From Triticum aestivum (lineage: Eukaryota; Streptophyta; Magnoliopsida; Poales; Poaceae), in assembly GCF_018294505.1 (NCBI RefSeq), contig NC_057795.1, forward strand, positions 228,340,493-228,404,492: 64,000 bases of DNA, written 5' to 3'. Position numbers and translations under genes: made by a program. This document shows positions 1-11,533 of the stretch, one piece after another. The notes under the pieces were generated by a model. That model was given only the letters and a program-made list of their open reading frames with translations, had not been told where the DNA came from and did no database searches. Every line of letters begins with the position of its first letter. Position 1 is the stretch's first letter.

Positions 1-113
1 AGAACTGGTAAGAATTTGAGATTCGCTTGAAGGATTTGTGACACACCACCACCACCGCCGCTTCCTACTAGTCTATAGAATCATATTATTTTGTGTTTCT
101 ATTGCTGCTAACC
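1..113 (+). other. Untranslated leader of G1
   Basis: This precedes the gag start at 114 and has no reading frame related to the element. It includes a CAC-rich stretch at 43-62. The primer binding site and 5' LTR must lie upstream of the window. Confidence 0.6.
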
Positions 114-1342
114 ATGCCAGGATCACAAGCCGATGAGATTGACTGGGAGAACATGATGAACAAGGATCTTCATGATAAGTTTCATCAAATGTTGGGTCAA
201 CAGGTGGAAGACGTGATGGCCAGTTTTGGAAAGGCATTGGAGAGGATGGATGACATTGAGAAGACAATTGACACCAAGTTGGACGCCAAGTTTGATGAAT
301 TACTCAAACGTCTCCCACAACCAGTTCTATGCCGCAATACAGTAGGGCGAGCACAGCGTGTTCCTATTGAACCAGGACAAAATTCTGGTGCCGCTGCTAC
401 TGTTGTTGGTGCTTCTGTAGCTCCTATTGTTACTTCAGAGGTGGAGGACTATTACGAGGATGAGGTTGATCAAAATCAGAACTACGTGCAGCCACCAACA
501 CCACCACCAGACCTCAGGTATATGTTCACAACGGTAGGCCTGCACCACCACCTCAGGTACGAGATAATGACCATATTCCGAAACTAAAATTGAATATTCC
601 ATCGTTTGAGGGTAGATATGTTCCTGATATATATCTTACCTGGGAGTTAGAAACTGAACAACGATTTACATGTTTACAATATCCCGAGGAGAGACGTGTA
701 CCTGCTGCTGTTTGTGCTTTCACTAGCTTTGCATGTGTTTGGCGGTCTGAACATTGTAGATTATATCCTGTTCTAGCTACTTGGGCTGCTTTGAAAACTG
801 CTATGCGTACTCGTTGGGTTCCACCATATTATCAACGTGAATTACTTCAAAAATTGTAGCACTTAAGACAAGGAAAAAATTCTGTAGAAGAATATTATCA
901 GGAATTACAAACTGGCATGATTAGATGTGGTATTGTTGAGGAGAATGAAGCTATGCTTGCACGTTTTATGGGTGGATTAAATAAAGAAATTCAGACCATT
1001 CTAGAGTATAAGGAGTATACTAATATCACTCGCTTATTCCATCTTGCTTGTAAAGCTGAACGTGAAGTGCAGGATCGACAAGCATTGGCGTGAACTAACT
1101 TTTCTGTAGGTTGACTTTCATCATGGACACCACGTGCATCCTCTACTTCCACTGTACCAGCACCTCCATCAGCTGCTACCTCCAGCTGTGATACAAGAAA
1201 GCAGGCACAACCACCACTATCTGCCAAGAGCGCACCTGCCGGGCCTGCACAGAGCTCTTCTTCGTCCATGGCATCAACAGGGCACACAAGTGATATTATT
1301 TGTCATCGTTGTAAGGGTAGAGGACATTATGCGCGAGAATGC
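114..1342 (+). pseudogene. G1 gag (nucleocapsid), broken
   Basis: Gag forms the particle that packages the element RNA. The start chosen is ATG 114 (MPGSQADEIDWENM); an acidic, coiled-coil-like N-terminal part follows. The frame shifts between about 515 and 590: the N-terminal frame ends at 587, while the retrotransposon gag domain (NIPSFEGRYVPDIYLTWE, then a QGKNSVEEYYQEL segment) is read in the next frame. In that frame there are stops at 857-859 (TAG for an expected CAG) and 1091-1093 (TGA for an expected CGA). The CCHC zinc knuckle C-x2-C-x4-H-x4-C is intact at 1301-1342. The protein cannot be made as one chain. Confidence 0.85.
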
Positions 1343-2354
1343 AAATCTCAGTGTGTGATGATTGCTACTGAGGATGGTGGGCATGAGTCTGCTAGTGACT
1401 ATGATGAGGAGACTTTAGCCCTTATTACAAGTGAAGAACATGGTGGAGATGATTCTGATCATGAGACGCAATACATGGCTCCTGAAGATGCTGACAGGTA
1501 TGAATGTTTAGTTGCTCAACGTGTTTTGAGTGTGCAGGTTACACAAGCTGACCAAAATCAGAGGCATAATTTGTTCCATACAAAGGGAGTTGTGAAGGAA
1601 CATTCTGTGCGCGTCATCATAGATGGAGGGAGCTGTAACAACTTGGTTAGCATGGAGATGGTGGAGAAGCTATCTCTCACCACAAGACCACATCCACATC
1701 CATACTACATCCAATGGTTCAACAACAGCGGCAAGGTTAGGGTAACACGTACTGTTCGTGTGCATTTTAGTATCTCTACATATGCTGATTATGTTGATTG
1801 TGATGTGGTACCTATGCAAGCATGTTCCTTATTACTTGGTCGAACATGGCAATTTGATAAAAATTCTGTACACCATGGTAGAAACAATCAGTATACTCTT
1901 GTTCATAAGGATAAAAATATTACTTTGCTTCCTATGACTCCTGAGTCCATTTTGAAAGATGATATTAATAGAGCTAATAAAGCAAAACAGGAGAAAAATA
2001 AGAGTGAAAATCAGATTGTGGCAAAACAATTTGAGCAACAAATGAAGCCTAATAGTAAACCATCTAGTGTTGCTTCTGAAATTAAATTGAAAAGTGCATG
2101 TTTACTTGCCACTAAATCTGATATTGATGAGCTAGATTTTAGCAAATCTGTTTGCTATGCTTTTGTGTGCAAAGAGGCATTATTTTCATTCGAGGACGTG
2201 CCTTCCTCTTTGCCTCCTGCTGTCACTAACATTTTGCAGGAGTTCGCTGACGTCTTTCCACAAGACGTGCCACCGGGATTACCGCCTATTCGAGGGATTG
2301 AGCATCAGATTGACTTAATTCCTGGTGCTTCACTGCCAAACCGTGCGCCATACC
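1343..2354 (+). pseudogene. G1 protease and N-terminal reverse transcriptase
   Basis: This continues the gag frame without a stop (open from 1268). An acidic linker is followed by a retropepsin-like domain with the grass-gypsy active-site signature VIIDGGSCNNL; the catalytic Asp codon is at 1622-1624. A Lys-rich linker and the RT entry segment (FPQDVPPGLPPIRGIEHQID) follow. The frame breaks off at PNRAPY, where the L1 solo LTR is inserted (2355). The natural continuation R-T-N is still readable on the far side at 6605-6615. Confidence 0.88.
2350..2354. repeat. Left TSD (ATACC) of L1
   Basis: Matches 6602-6606 exactly. Removing L1 plus one copy restores the G1 reading PNRAPYRTN across the site. 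Confidence 0.9.
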
Positions 2355-2888
2355 TGTAACGCCCCAGATCTAACTTTCCATATTTGTATCCAACTCTTGC
2401 CGTCTCCGGCGCTAAGTTATATTTATTTCTCGGGTTGGGTCTTTGTCTTCGTGTGTGTTGTTTTCGTTTTCATGCATCTCATATCAGGTCATCACGTGCA
2501 TTGCATTTGCATACATGTTCGTCTCATGCATTCGAGCATTTTCCCCGTTGTCCGTTTTGCATTCCGGCGTTTCGTTCTCCTCCGGTGGTCATTTCTACCT
2601 TTCTTTCTCGTGTGGGGATTAAACATTTCCGGATTGGTCCGAGACTTGCCAAGCGGCCTTGGTTTACTACCGGTAGACCGCCTGTCAAGTTTCGGGTCAT
2701 TTGGACTTCGTTTGATACTCCAACGGTTAACCGAGGGACCGAAAAGGCCTCGTGTGTGTTGCAGCCCAACACCCCCCAAATTTGGCCCAAAACCCACCAA
2801 ACTCTGCTCCATGTCCTAGAGCGTTCGATCACGATCGTGTGGGCGAAAACCGCACCTCATTTGGACTCTCCTAGTTCCCTCTATGCCT

Positions 2889-2938
2889 ATATATACACCC
2901 CTCCGTTTTCGGATCTCTCCCTCTCCCCGAAACCCTAA
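2889..2938 (+). promoter_or_regulatory. TATA box and telo-box inside L1
   Basis: A TATATATA stretch (about 2889-2896) is followed after about 35 bases by AAACCCTAA (2930-2938), a layout common in plant promoters. It lies just upstream of the GC-rich block. L2 has a TATAAA on its own sense strand at 47990-47985 and an AACCCTAG motif nearby, so the layout is kept in both copies. This is the likely LTR promoter. Confidence 0.5.
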
Positions 2939-2960
2939 AAAAAAACAGATCCCCGTCAGA

Positions 2961-3415
2961 TCCGCGCCGACGGACGTGTCCGCCCCCGGCCGGACAGCGT
3001 CCGTGGCCGCAGCCCGCCCACTCGGGGGCCGCCACGTCACCCCCGCCGCCGCCGCCTCCCACCGCGGCCCGGGAGCCCGCATCCGGCCCCCGCGGCCCGG
3101 TGAGCTCCGCCGCCGCCCGGGACTCGCCTCCCGCCGGGATCCGCCGCCTCCCCGACCTCCGGCGACCGGCGCCGTCGCCGCCGCCGCACCGGCCGCCGCC
3201 GCGCCGCGCGCCCGCGCCTCCGTGGCCGCGCCCTCGCCCGCGGCCGGCCCCGCCGCCCACCTCGCCGCCCCTCGTCGCCCCGGCGACCACCGGATCCGCC
3301 CCGGCCGCCTCCTCCCGCGACTCCGGCGGCCAAGTCCGGCCAGCTACAGTGTTCCCCGCCGCCGCCTCGGAGTCCGTGCCCGATCCAGATCTGGATCTGG
3401 GATATTTCGGTTGAC
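2961..3415 (+). other. GC-rich, CpG-dense block of L1
   Basis: About 450 bases of very high GC, made mostly of CCG/GCC repeats, read open in several frames on both strands as Pro/Ala/Arg-rich peptides. Such openness is expected from composition alone, so I do not call a gene. The block follows the LTR promoter and ends before a second telo-like CCCTAA motif near 3430. L2 keeps an equivalent block at 47310-47960. A captured first exon or 5' UTR of a host gene is possible but unproven. Confidence 0.5.
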
Positions 3416-6400
3416 CTCTCTCCCCCGAAACCCTAATTTTTCGTGCTATCTTTGACTGCTTGTATCTCCGCAACCGTAGCTCCGTTTTGGGTGTATGATA
3501 TATCAAAATCTTCGTCTCGACATGTACATCATTTCATTCCATTGCATCATTTGCATTTGAGGTCATCTTGATACCCAAAATGCTGTTAGAAGGAGGCTTC
3601 GTGAGTTAAATTGCAGATCCGTTAGTTCATCATGCACTTTTGTCATTTTTGCTATATTTAATTCGTGCATGATATGCCTGTGCCCCTTTGGGATGTATTG
3701 TGAAGCATTTTGTCTTCTTTCCAGAGGTGCCACCCATGCATTTTTAGGATGTGTGTGTTGTCTTGTGCAAGCTTGCGAAGTAGGGTACCTGAGAATGCAG
3801 ATTTCAGGGACTTAGTGATTTTCACTAAGTCTGGGATATTTTAGTTCACGATGCTATATGTCCAGCTTGTTTCCTAGTGATCCGTGCCTCTTTTGAGGAT
3901 GATCAGTAAGGGAGTTTTGATATTTATGTTATGCTCTATCCATCCATGTCTTTGTTTGCATTTGTGGAGTGCTCTAGGTTGACTCAATCGAGCTCAACTT
4001 TTGCTTCATTGTTAATCCGGGCAGATCGTCAACTTGTTTGCGATTTCGCCGATGCTACCGTTAGCGTTCCATGCATGCTATGCCTTCGTTCTTGCCATGT
4101 GTAGCTAGCACTTTGTGCCTTCTTGCTGGTGATATGCTTTCCTTGCCATGACTTGCACCGTAGTGAGTGCATCGAGCTCGTTTACATGCCTTCGTGAGTT
4201 AAATTTCAGCATGTCTCAGTTTTCACTAAGTCTAAAAACTGATTGTGTTCGAGCGATGTTCGTGAGCTCGGTAGAGTATTTTGTGAACCCTTTTGGCCCC
4301 AGGTCACTTTGGGTGTTTTGTTAAGCTTGTTGAGTAGCTCCATGCCATGTTCTTACTTGTCATGTTTAGGTTTTCTATCATGTTGTTTTGCTGCTCCGAA
4401 GAGGGCTTCGTGATCTGAAATTTCAGACTAGTGTTAATTTCACCAAGTCTGAAATCTGTTTTGCATTTGCGTTTTAGCCATGCTTGTTTGAAACTCTTAA
4501 TGGATGAATTTGCCTATGGCTCAGTGCTAGTGTTTTGTCAACCATCTTGTGTACATCACTGCCATATATTTTTTTTTCATGTTTGGTGGCTGTAGCATGT
4601 TCTTTTCGTTGCATTTAGATGCCTACTTGCTGTAAATCGCAGACCGGTGTCATATCTTAAAACGCTTGCCATTTCCAAACCGTAGCTCCGATTCCTATGA
4701 TCTTTATATCGTTTTCAAGCGATTTCATCCCCTCTATCCAGTGGCACACTTGGTTTTCCAAGTTGATGCCAGGGTCATGCATTTCCTGTCATATCTTGCA
4801 TTTTGCATCCCGCATCGCATCCCGCATAGCATATCGTCATTTCATCATATTGCTTGGTCTTGCCCGTGGTTGATTGTATCCTTGTTGCTTGTTTGTCTTG
4901 TTGGGTAGAGCCGGGAGACGAGTTTGCTACCGAGGAGCCCGTTGAGTTTGCTTGTGAGGATCCAGTCAACTCTGACAACTGTGCAGGCAAGATGATCATA
5001 CCCTCGAAATCACTACTATCTTTGCTATGCTAGTTTGCTCGCTCTTTTGCTTGCCACTGCTTCGATGCCTACCTTTTGCTTGTCAGCCTCCCAATTGCCA
5101 TGTTGAACCTCTAACCCACCTTTGTCCTAGCAAACCGTTGATTGGCTATGTTACCGCTTGCTCAGCCCTTCTTATAGCGTTGTTAGTTGCAGGTGAAGAT
5201 TGGAGCCGTTCCTTGTTGGAACATTTATATTGCTTGTTGGGATATCATTATATTGATATGTTATCTTAACGCATCTATATACTTGGTAAAGGGTGGAAGG
5301 CTCGGCCTCTCGCCTAGTGTTTTGTTCCACTCTTGCCGCCCTAGTTTCCGTCATATCGGTGTTATGTTCCCGGATTGTTGCGTCCCTTACACGGTTGGGC
5401 TATAATGGGAACCCCTTGATAGTTCGTCTTGATTAAAGCTTTTCCAGCAATGCCCAACATTGGTTTTATCATTTGTCACCTAGCCTCTTTTTCCCTTGGG
5501 TTTCCGGAGCCCGAGGGTCATCTTATGTTAACCCCCCCGGGCCAGTGCTCCTCTGAGTGTTGGTCCGAACCAGGCAGCCTGCGGGGCCACCTCGGGGAAA
5601 CTTGAGGTTTGGTTTTACTCGTAGCTTGACCTATCCGAGCGTGCCCTGAGAAAGAGATATGTGCAGCTCCTATCGGGATTTGTCGGCACATTCGGGCGGT
5701 GTTGCTGGACTTGTTTTAACCTGCCGAATCATCTTGTTGTACCGAGATACCGAGTCTGATCGGTGTGTCTTGGGTGGAGGTCTATTCCTTCGTTGACCGT
5801 GAGAGCTTGTTATGGGCTAAGTTGGGACCCCCCTGCAGGGATTGATCTTTCGAAAGCCGTGCCCGCGGTTATGGGCGGATGGGAATTTGTTAATGTCCGG
5901 TTGTAGATAACTTTAATTAAACTTAATTAAAATGAATCAATCGTGTGTGTTACCGTGATGGCCCCTTCTCGGCGGAGTCCGGGAAGTGGACACGGTGTTG
6001 GAGTTATGCTTGCGCAGGATGTTCCTTTAGCTTCTCGCTCGAGCTTCGCCTTCTCTTCTCGCTCTCTTTTGCGTATAAGTTAGCCACCACATATGCTAGT
6101 CGCTTGCTGCAGCTCCACACATATTGGCCTTATCCATTCCTATGAGCTTAAATAGTCTTGATCGCGTGGGTGTGAGATTGCTGAGTCCCTGTGGCTCACA
6201 GATACTACTACTCCAGATGCAGGTCCAGGTGATTCTGCTCCAGTTGACGATTACGAGCTCAGGTGGGAGTTCGACGAGGACTCTCAGCGATACTACGTAT
6301 CTTTTCCGGATGATCAGTAGTGGTGCCTAGTTGGGGTTATCGATTCAGGACCTTGTCGCATGTTGGGGGTCTTTTCTATTTTGGCGCCGTAGTCGGGCCA

Positions 6401-6601
6401 TGAGTGCTTGTTTGATGGATGTTATTTATGTACTCTGATGTGACGTGGCGAGTGTAAGCCAACTATGTTATCTCCCCCTTTATTATGTATTACATGGGAT
6501 GTTGTAATGATTGCCTGACTTGCGACATTGCTTTCAATGCGGTTATGCCTCTAAGTCGTGCCTCGACACGTGGGAGCTATAGCCGCATCGAGGGCGTTAC
6601 A
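3416..6601 (+). other. Non-coding body of L1
   Basis: No credible gene. The stretch is T-rich with many ATGC/CATG-type short motifs and several recurrences of a phrase like GTGAGTTAAATTTCAG (for example near 3602 and 4194). The part from about 5440 to 6100 aligns by eye with the inverted L2 sequence at about 44400-45060. Confidence 0.6.
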
Positions 6602-6807
6602 ATACCGTACCAATACCGTACCAATACCGTACCTTCTCCTTCTCCTTCTCCTTCTCCTTCTCCTTCTCCTTCTCCTTCTCCTTTGCTTCTTCTTCTTCTT
6701 CTTCTTCTTCTTCTTCTTCTTCTTCTTCTTCTTCTTCTTCTTCTTCTTCTTCTTCTTCTTCTTCTTCTTCTTCTTCTTCTTCTTCTTCTTCTTCTTCTTC
6801 TTCTTCT

Positions 6808-6842
<35 letters not shown>

Positions 6843-6879
6843 TTCCTCTTCTTCTTCTTCCTCTTCTTCTCCTTCTTCC
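6602..6879. repeat. Compound microsatellite filling a deletion scar
   Basis: Three parts follow in order. Three copies of the 11-mer ATACCGTACCA (the last missing one base) lie at 6602-6633; the first is the original G1 sequence after the L1 TSD. Eight TTCTCC units follow at 6634-6681. A TTC tract of about 190 bases follows from 6687, with a few CTC and CTT interruptions at its right end. At 6880 the sequence becomes the interior of the BARE/WIS copia element at TTCTTGTAATAGG, whose first bases themselves match the tract. Long Leu, Phe, Lys or Glu homopolymer frames here are artefacts. Confidence 0.92.
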
Positions 6880-9800
6880 TTCTTGTAATAGGATTCACGA
6901 CTTGCATGTCGATGAGTATGACAACCGGCAGGAGCCATAGGAGTTGTCTTAATTTATTGTATGACCTGCGTGTCATTGAACAACGCCATGTAACTTACTT
7001 TACTTTATTGCTAAACGCGTTAGCCATAGAAGTAGAAGTAGTCGTTGGCGTGACAACTTCATGAAGACACGATGATGGAGATCATGATGATGGAGATCAT
7101 GGTGTCAAGCCGGTGACAAGATGATCATGGAGCCCCGAAGATGGAGATCAATGGAGCTATATGATATTGGCCATATCATGTCACAACTATATAATTGCAT
7201 GTGATGTTTATTATGATTATGCATCTTGTTTACTTAGGACGACGGTAGTAAATAAGATGATCCCTTACAAAAATTTCAAGAAGTGTTCTCCCCTAACTGT
7301 ACACCATTGCTACAGTTTGTCGCTTCTAAGCACCACGTGATGATCGGGTGTGATGGATTCTTACGTTCACATACAACGGGTGTAAGACAGTTTTACACAG
7401 CGAAAACACTTAGGGTTAACTTGACGAGCCTAGCATGTACAGACATGGCCTCGGAACACGGAGACCGAAAGGTCGAGCATGAGTCGTATAGTAGATACGA
7501 TCAACATGAAGATGTTCACCAATGATGACTAGTCCGTCTCACGTGATGATCGGACATGGCCTAGTTGACTCGGATCATGTAATCACTTAGATGACCAGAG
7601 GGATGTCTATCTGAGTGGGAGTTCATAAGATGAACTTAATTATCCTGAACATAGTCAAGAGATCTTTGCAAATTATGTCGTAAGCTCGCGCTTTAGTTCT
7701 ACTGTTTTAGATATGTTCCTAGAGAAAATATAGTTGAAAGTTGAAAGTAGCAATTATGCGGACAGTAGAAAGCCTATGTCCTTAATGCACTGCTCAATGT
7801 GCCGAACCCCAAACGTCGTTTGTGGATGTTGCGAACATTGGACATACACGTTTTGATAACTACGTGATAGTTCAGTTAAACGGTTTAGAGTTGAGGCACT
7901 AAAGACGTTTTTCGAAACATCGCGGAACATATGAGATGTTTCAAGGGCTGAAATTGGGATTTCAGGCTCGTGCCCACGTCAAGAGATATGAGACCTCCGA
8001 CGATTTTCTTAGCCTGCAAACTAAGGGAGAAAAGCTCAATCGTTGAGCTTGTGCTCAGATTGTCTGAGTGCAACAATCACTTGAATCAAGTGGGAGTTGA
8101 TCTTCCAGATGAGATAGTGATGTTTCCCCAAAGTCATTGCCACCAAGCTGCTAGAGCTTCGTGATGAACTATAACATATCAGGGATAGATATGATGATCC
8201 TTGAAATATTCGCGATGTTTGACACCCGAAAGTAGAAATCAAGAAGGAGCATCAATTGTTGATGGTTGGTGAAACCACTAGTTTCAAGAAGGGCAAGGGA
8301 ACAAAGGGATATTTCACGAAATGGCAATTCAGCTGCTGCTCTAGTGAAGAAACCCAAGGTTGAACCCAAACCCGAGACTAAGTGCTTCTGTAATAAAGGG
8401 AACAACCACTGGAGCAGAATTACCCTAGATACTTGGTAGATGAGAAGGCTGGCAAGGTCGATAGAAGTATATTGGATATACATTATGTTAATGTGTACTT
8501 TACTAGTACTCCTAGTAGCACCAGGGTATAAGATACCTGTTCGGTTGCTAAGTATTAGTAACTCGAAATAAAAGCTACGGAATAAACGGAGACTAGCTAA
8601 ACGTGAGCTGATGATATGTGTTGGAAGTTTTTTCCAAGCTTGATGTGATCAAGCATCGCACGCTCCCTCTACCAACGAGATTGGTGTTAAACCTAAATAA
8701 TTGTTATTTGGTGTTTGCGTTGAGCATAGACATGATTGGATTATGTCTATTGCAATACGGTTATTCATTTAAGGAGAATAATAGTTACTCTATTTATGTG
8801 AATAATACCTTCAGTGGTCTTGCACCTAAAAATGGTTTATTGAATCTCGATCGTAGTGATACACATTTTCATGCCAAATGTAGTAATGATAGTACCACTT
8901 AGTGGTGGCACTGCCATGTAAGTCATATTGGTTTAAAACGCATGAAGAAGCTCCATGTTGATGGATCTTTGGACTCACTCATTTTTGAAAAGTTTAAGAC
9001 ATGCGAACCATGTCTATTGGTGTATACGCATGAAGAAACTCCATGCAGATGGACCATTTGAACTCACTTGATTTTGAATCACTTGAGACATGCAAATCAT
9101 ACCACATGGGCAAGATGACTGAAAGCCTCGTTTTAGTAAGACGGAACAAGATAGCAACTCGTTGGAAGTAACACATTTTGATGTGTGCAGTCCAATGAGT
9201 GCTGAGGCATGCAGTGAATATCGTTATGTTCTTACTTCATAGATGATTCGAGTAGATGTTGAATATATTTACTTGATGAAACACAAGTCTAAATTATTGA
9301 ATGGTTCAAGTAATTTCAGAGTGAAGTTTAAAAGGATAGAATGTCTATGATATGATCATAGAGATGAATATCTGAGTTACGAGTTTTGGCACACAATTAA
9401 GACATTGTGGAAATTGTTTTACAATTAATACCGCCTGGAACACCATAGTGTGATGGTGTGTCCGAACATCATAGTTGCACTCTATTGGATATGGTACGTA
9501 CCATGATGTCTCTTATCGAATTACCACTATCGTTCATGGGTTAGGCATTAGAGACATCCGCACTCACTTTAATAGGGTACCACGTAATTCCGTTGAGATG
9601 ACACCGGTTTAGAGAAACCTATGCTGTCATTTCTTAAAGGTTTGGGGCTGCGACGCTTATGTGAAAAAGTTTTAGGTTGATAAGCTCGAACCCAAAGCGG
9701 ATAAAATGCATCTTCATAGGACACCCAAAACAGTTGGGTATACCTCCTAATTCAGATCCGAAAGCAATAAGGATTGTTTCTTGTACCGGGTCCTTTCTCG

Positions 9801-11533
9801 AGGAAAAGTTTGTCTCGAAAAGTTGAGTGGGAGGATGGTGGAGACTTGATGAGGTTATTGAACCATCACTTCAACCAGTGTGTATCAGGGCACAGGAAGT
9901 TGTTCCTGTGGCACCTACACCAATTGAAGTGGAAGCTTATGATAGTGATCATGAAGTTTCGGATCAAGTCACTACCGAACCTCGTAGGACGACAAGGACG
10001 CGTACTACTTTGGAGTGGTACGGTGATCCTATCTTGAAGATCATGTTGCTAGACAACAATGAACCTACGAGCTATGGAGAAGCGATGGTGGGCCCAAATT
10101 CCGACAAATGGTTAGAAGCCATGGAATCCGAGATAGGATCCATGTATCAGAACAAAGCATGGACTTTGGTGGACTTGCCCGATGATCGGCAAGCCATTGA
10201 GATAAATGGATCTTTAAGAAGAAGACGGACGTGGACGGTAATGTCACCGTCTATGAAGCTCGACTTGTGGCGAAGAGTTTTTCACAAGTTCAAGGAGTTG
10301 ACTACCATGAGATTTTCTCATCCGTAGCGATGCTTAAGTCCGTCGGAATCATGTTAGCATTAGCTGCATTTATGAAATCTGGCAGATGGATGTCAAGACA
10401 AGTTTCCTTACCAGTTTTCGTAAGGAAAGATTGTATGTGATACAATCAGAAAGGTTTTGTCGATCCTAAGGATGCTAAAAGGTATGCTGGCTCCAGCGAT
10501 CCTTCTAAGGACTGGAGTAAGCATCTTGGAGTTGGAATGTGCGCTTTGATGAGATGATCAAAGATTTTGGGTTTATACAAAGTTTATGAGAAACTTGTAT
10601 TTCCAAAGAAGTGAGTGGGAGCACTATAGAATTTCTGATGAATATATGTCATTGACACATTGATGATCAGAAATGATGAAGAATTTTCTGTAAAGCATAT
10701 AGGGTTATTTGAAAAGTGTTTTTCAATATAAAACCTGGATTAGGCTACTTGAACATTGAACGTCAAGATCTATGAGGATAGATCAAAAACGCTTAATGGT
10801 ACTTTCAAATGAGCACATACCTTGACATGATCTTGAAGGTGTTCAAGATGGATCAGTCAAAGAAGGAGTTCTTGCTATGTAAGGTATGAGGTTAAGGGTT
10901 AAAGCTCGACCACGGCAGAAAAGAGAGAAAGGACGAAGGTCGTCCCCTATGCTTAAGACGTAGGCTCTTCAGTATGCTATGTTGTGTACCGCACCTGAAG
11001 TGTGCCTTGCCATGAGTCAGTCAAGGGGTACAAGAGTGATCCATGAATGGATCACAGGACAACGGTCAAAGTTATCCTTAGTAACTAGTGGACTAAGGAA
11101 TTTTCCCGATTATGGAGGTGGTAAAAGAGTTCGTCGTAAAGGGTTACGTCGATGCAAGCTTAACACCTATCCGGATAGCTCTGAGTAGAGATACCGGATA
11201 CGTATAATGGAGCAACAATTTAGAATAGCTCCAAGTAGAACAGTTATTTGGAATAGCTCCAAATAGAGCGTGGTAGCTACATCTAGGAGATGACATGGAG
11301 ATTTGTAAAGCACATACGGATCTGATTGTTGCAGACCCGTTGACTAAAACCTCTCTCACAAGCAAAACATGATCAAACCCCAGAACTCATTGAGTCTTAA
11401 TCACATGATGATGTGAACTAGTTTAATGACACTAGTAAACTCTTTGGATGTTGATCACATGGCGATGTGACCTGTGAGTGTTAATCACATGGCGATGTGA
11501 ACTAGATTATTGACTCTAGTGCAAGTGGGAGAC
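6880..11533 (+). pseudogene. Copia internal region, copy 1 (decayed gag-pol)
   Basis: No frame is open for more than about 170 codons, but pol traces are in order. A GAG-pre-integrase/integrase trace lies near 8900-9200. A C-terminal integrase/RT-entry segment at 9827-10215 includes EPRRTTRTRTTLEWYGDP and WTLVDLPDDRQAIE, followed by a frame slip and YEARLVAKSFSQVQGVDYHE. An RNase H trace lies near 11130-11190. Most breaks are shared with copy 2, so decay predates the duplication or was inherited by a defective family. It lacks the 5' 470 bases that copy 2 retains. Confidence 0.8.

Larger units (their letters stand above)
2355..6601 (+). mobile_element. L1: 4.25-kb solo LTR, plus orientation
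   Basis: The element begins TGTAACGCCC and ends GGGCGTTACA, a perfect 10-base inverted terminus of TG...CA type, flanked by the 5-bp TSD ATACC at 2350-2354 and 6602-6606. It has no internal domain, primer site, polypurine tract or gag-pol, and its two halves do not resemble each other, so a solo LTR is the best reading. It carries a TATA box, a telo-box and a GC-rich block near its 5' end. L2 (43901-48476) is a diverged relative in the opposite orientation. The size suggests the long LTRs of Triticeae LARD-type elements such as Sukkula or Erika; the name is not verified. Confidence 0.82.

Noticed and set aside
2816..3506. Overlapping 100-200 codon frames on both strands in L1
   Set aside because: High-GC sequence is open in most frames. 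The Pro/Ala/Arg peptides on opposite strands cannot all be real and no domain is visible.
6485..7064. Long frames of poly-Leu, poly-Phe, poly-Lys and poly-Glu
   Set aside because: They are translations of the TTC/GAA microsatellite in different frames; no start context, domain or conservation.
11401..11519. CRISPR-like spaced repeats
   Set aside because: Three short palindromes at the 3' end of a plant copia element, also present in its relatives; no leader or cas gene and the genome is eukaryotic.
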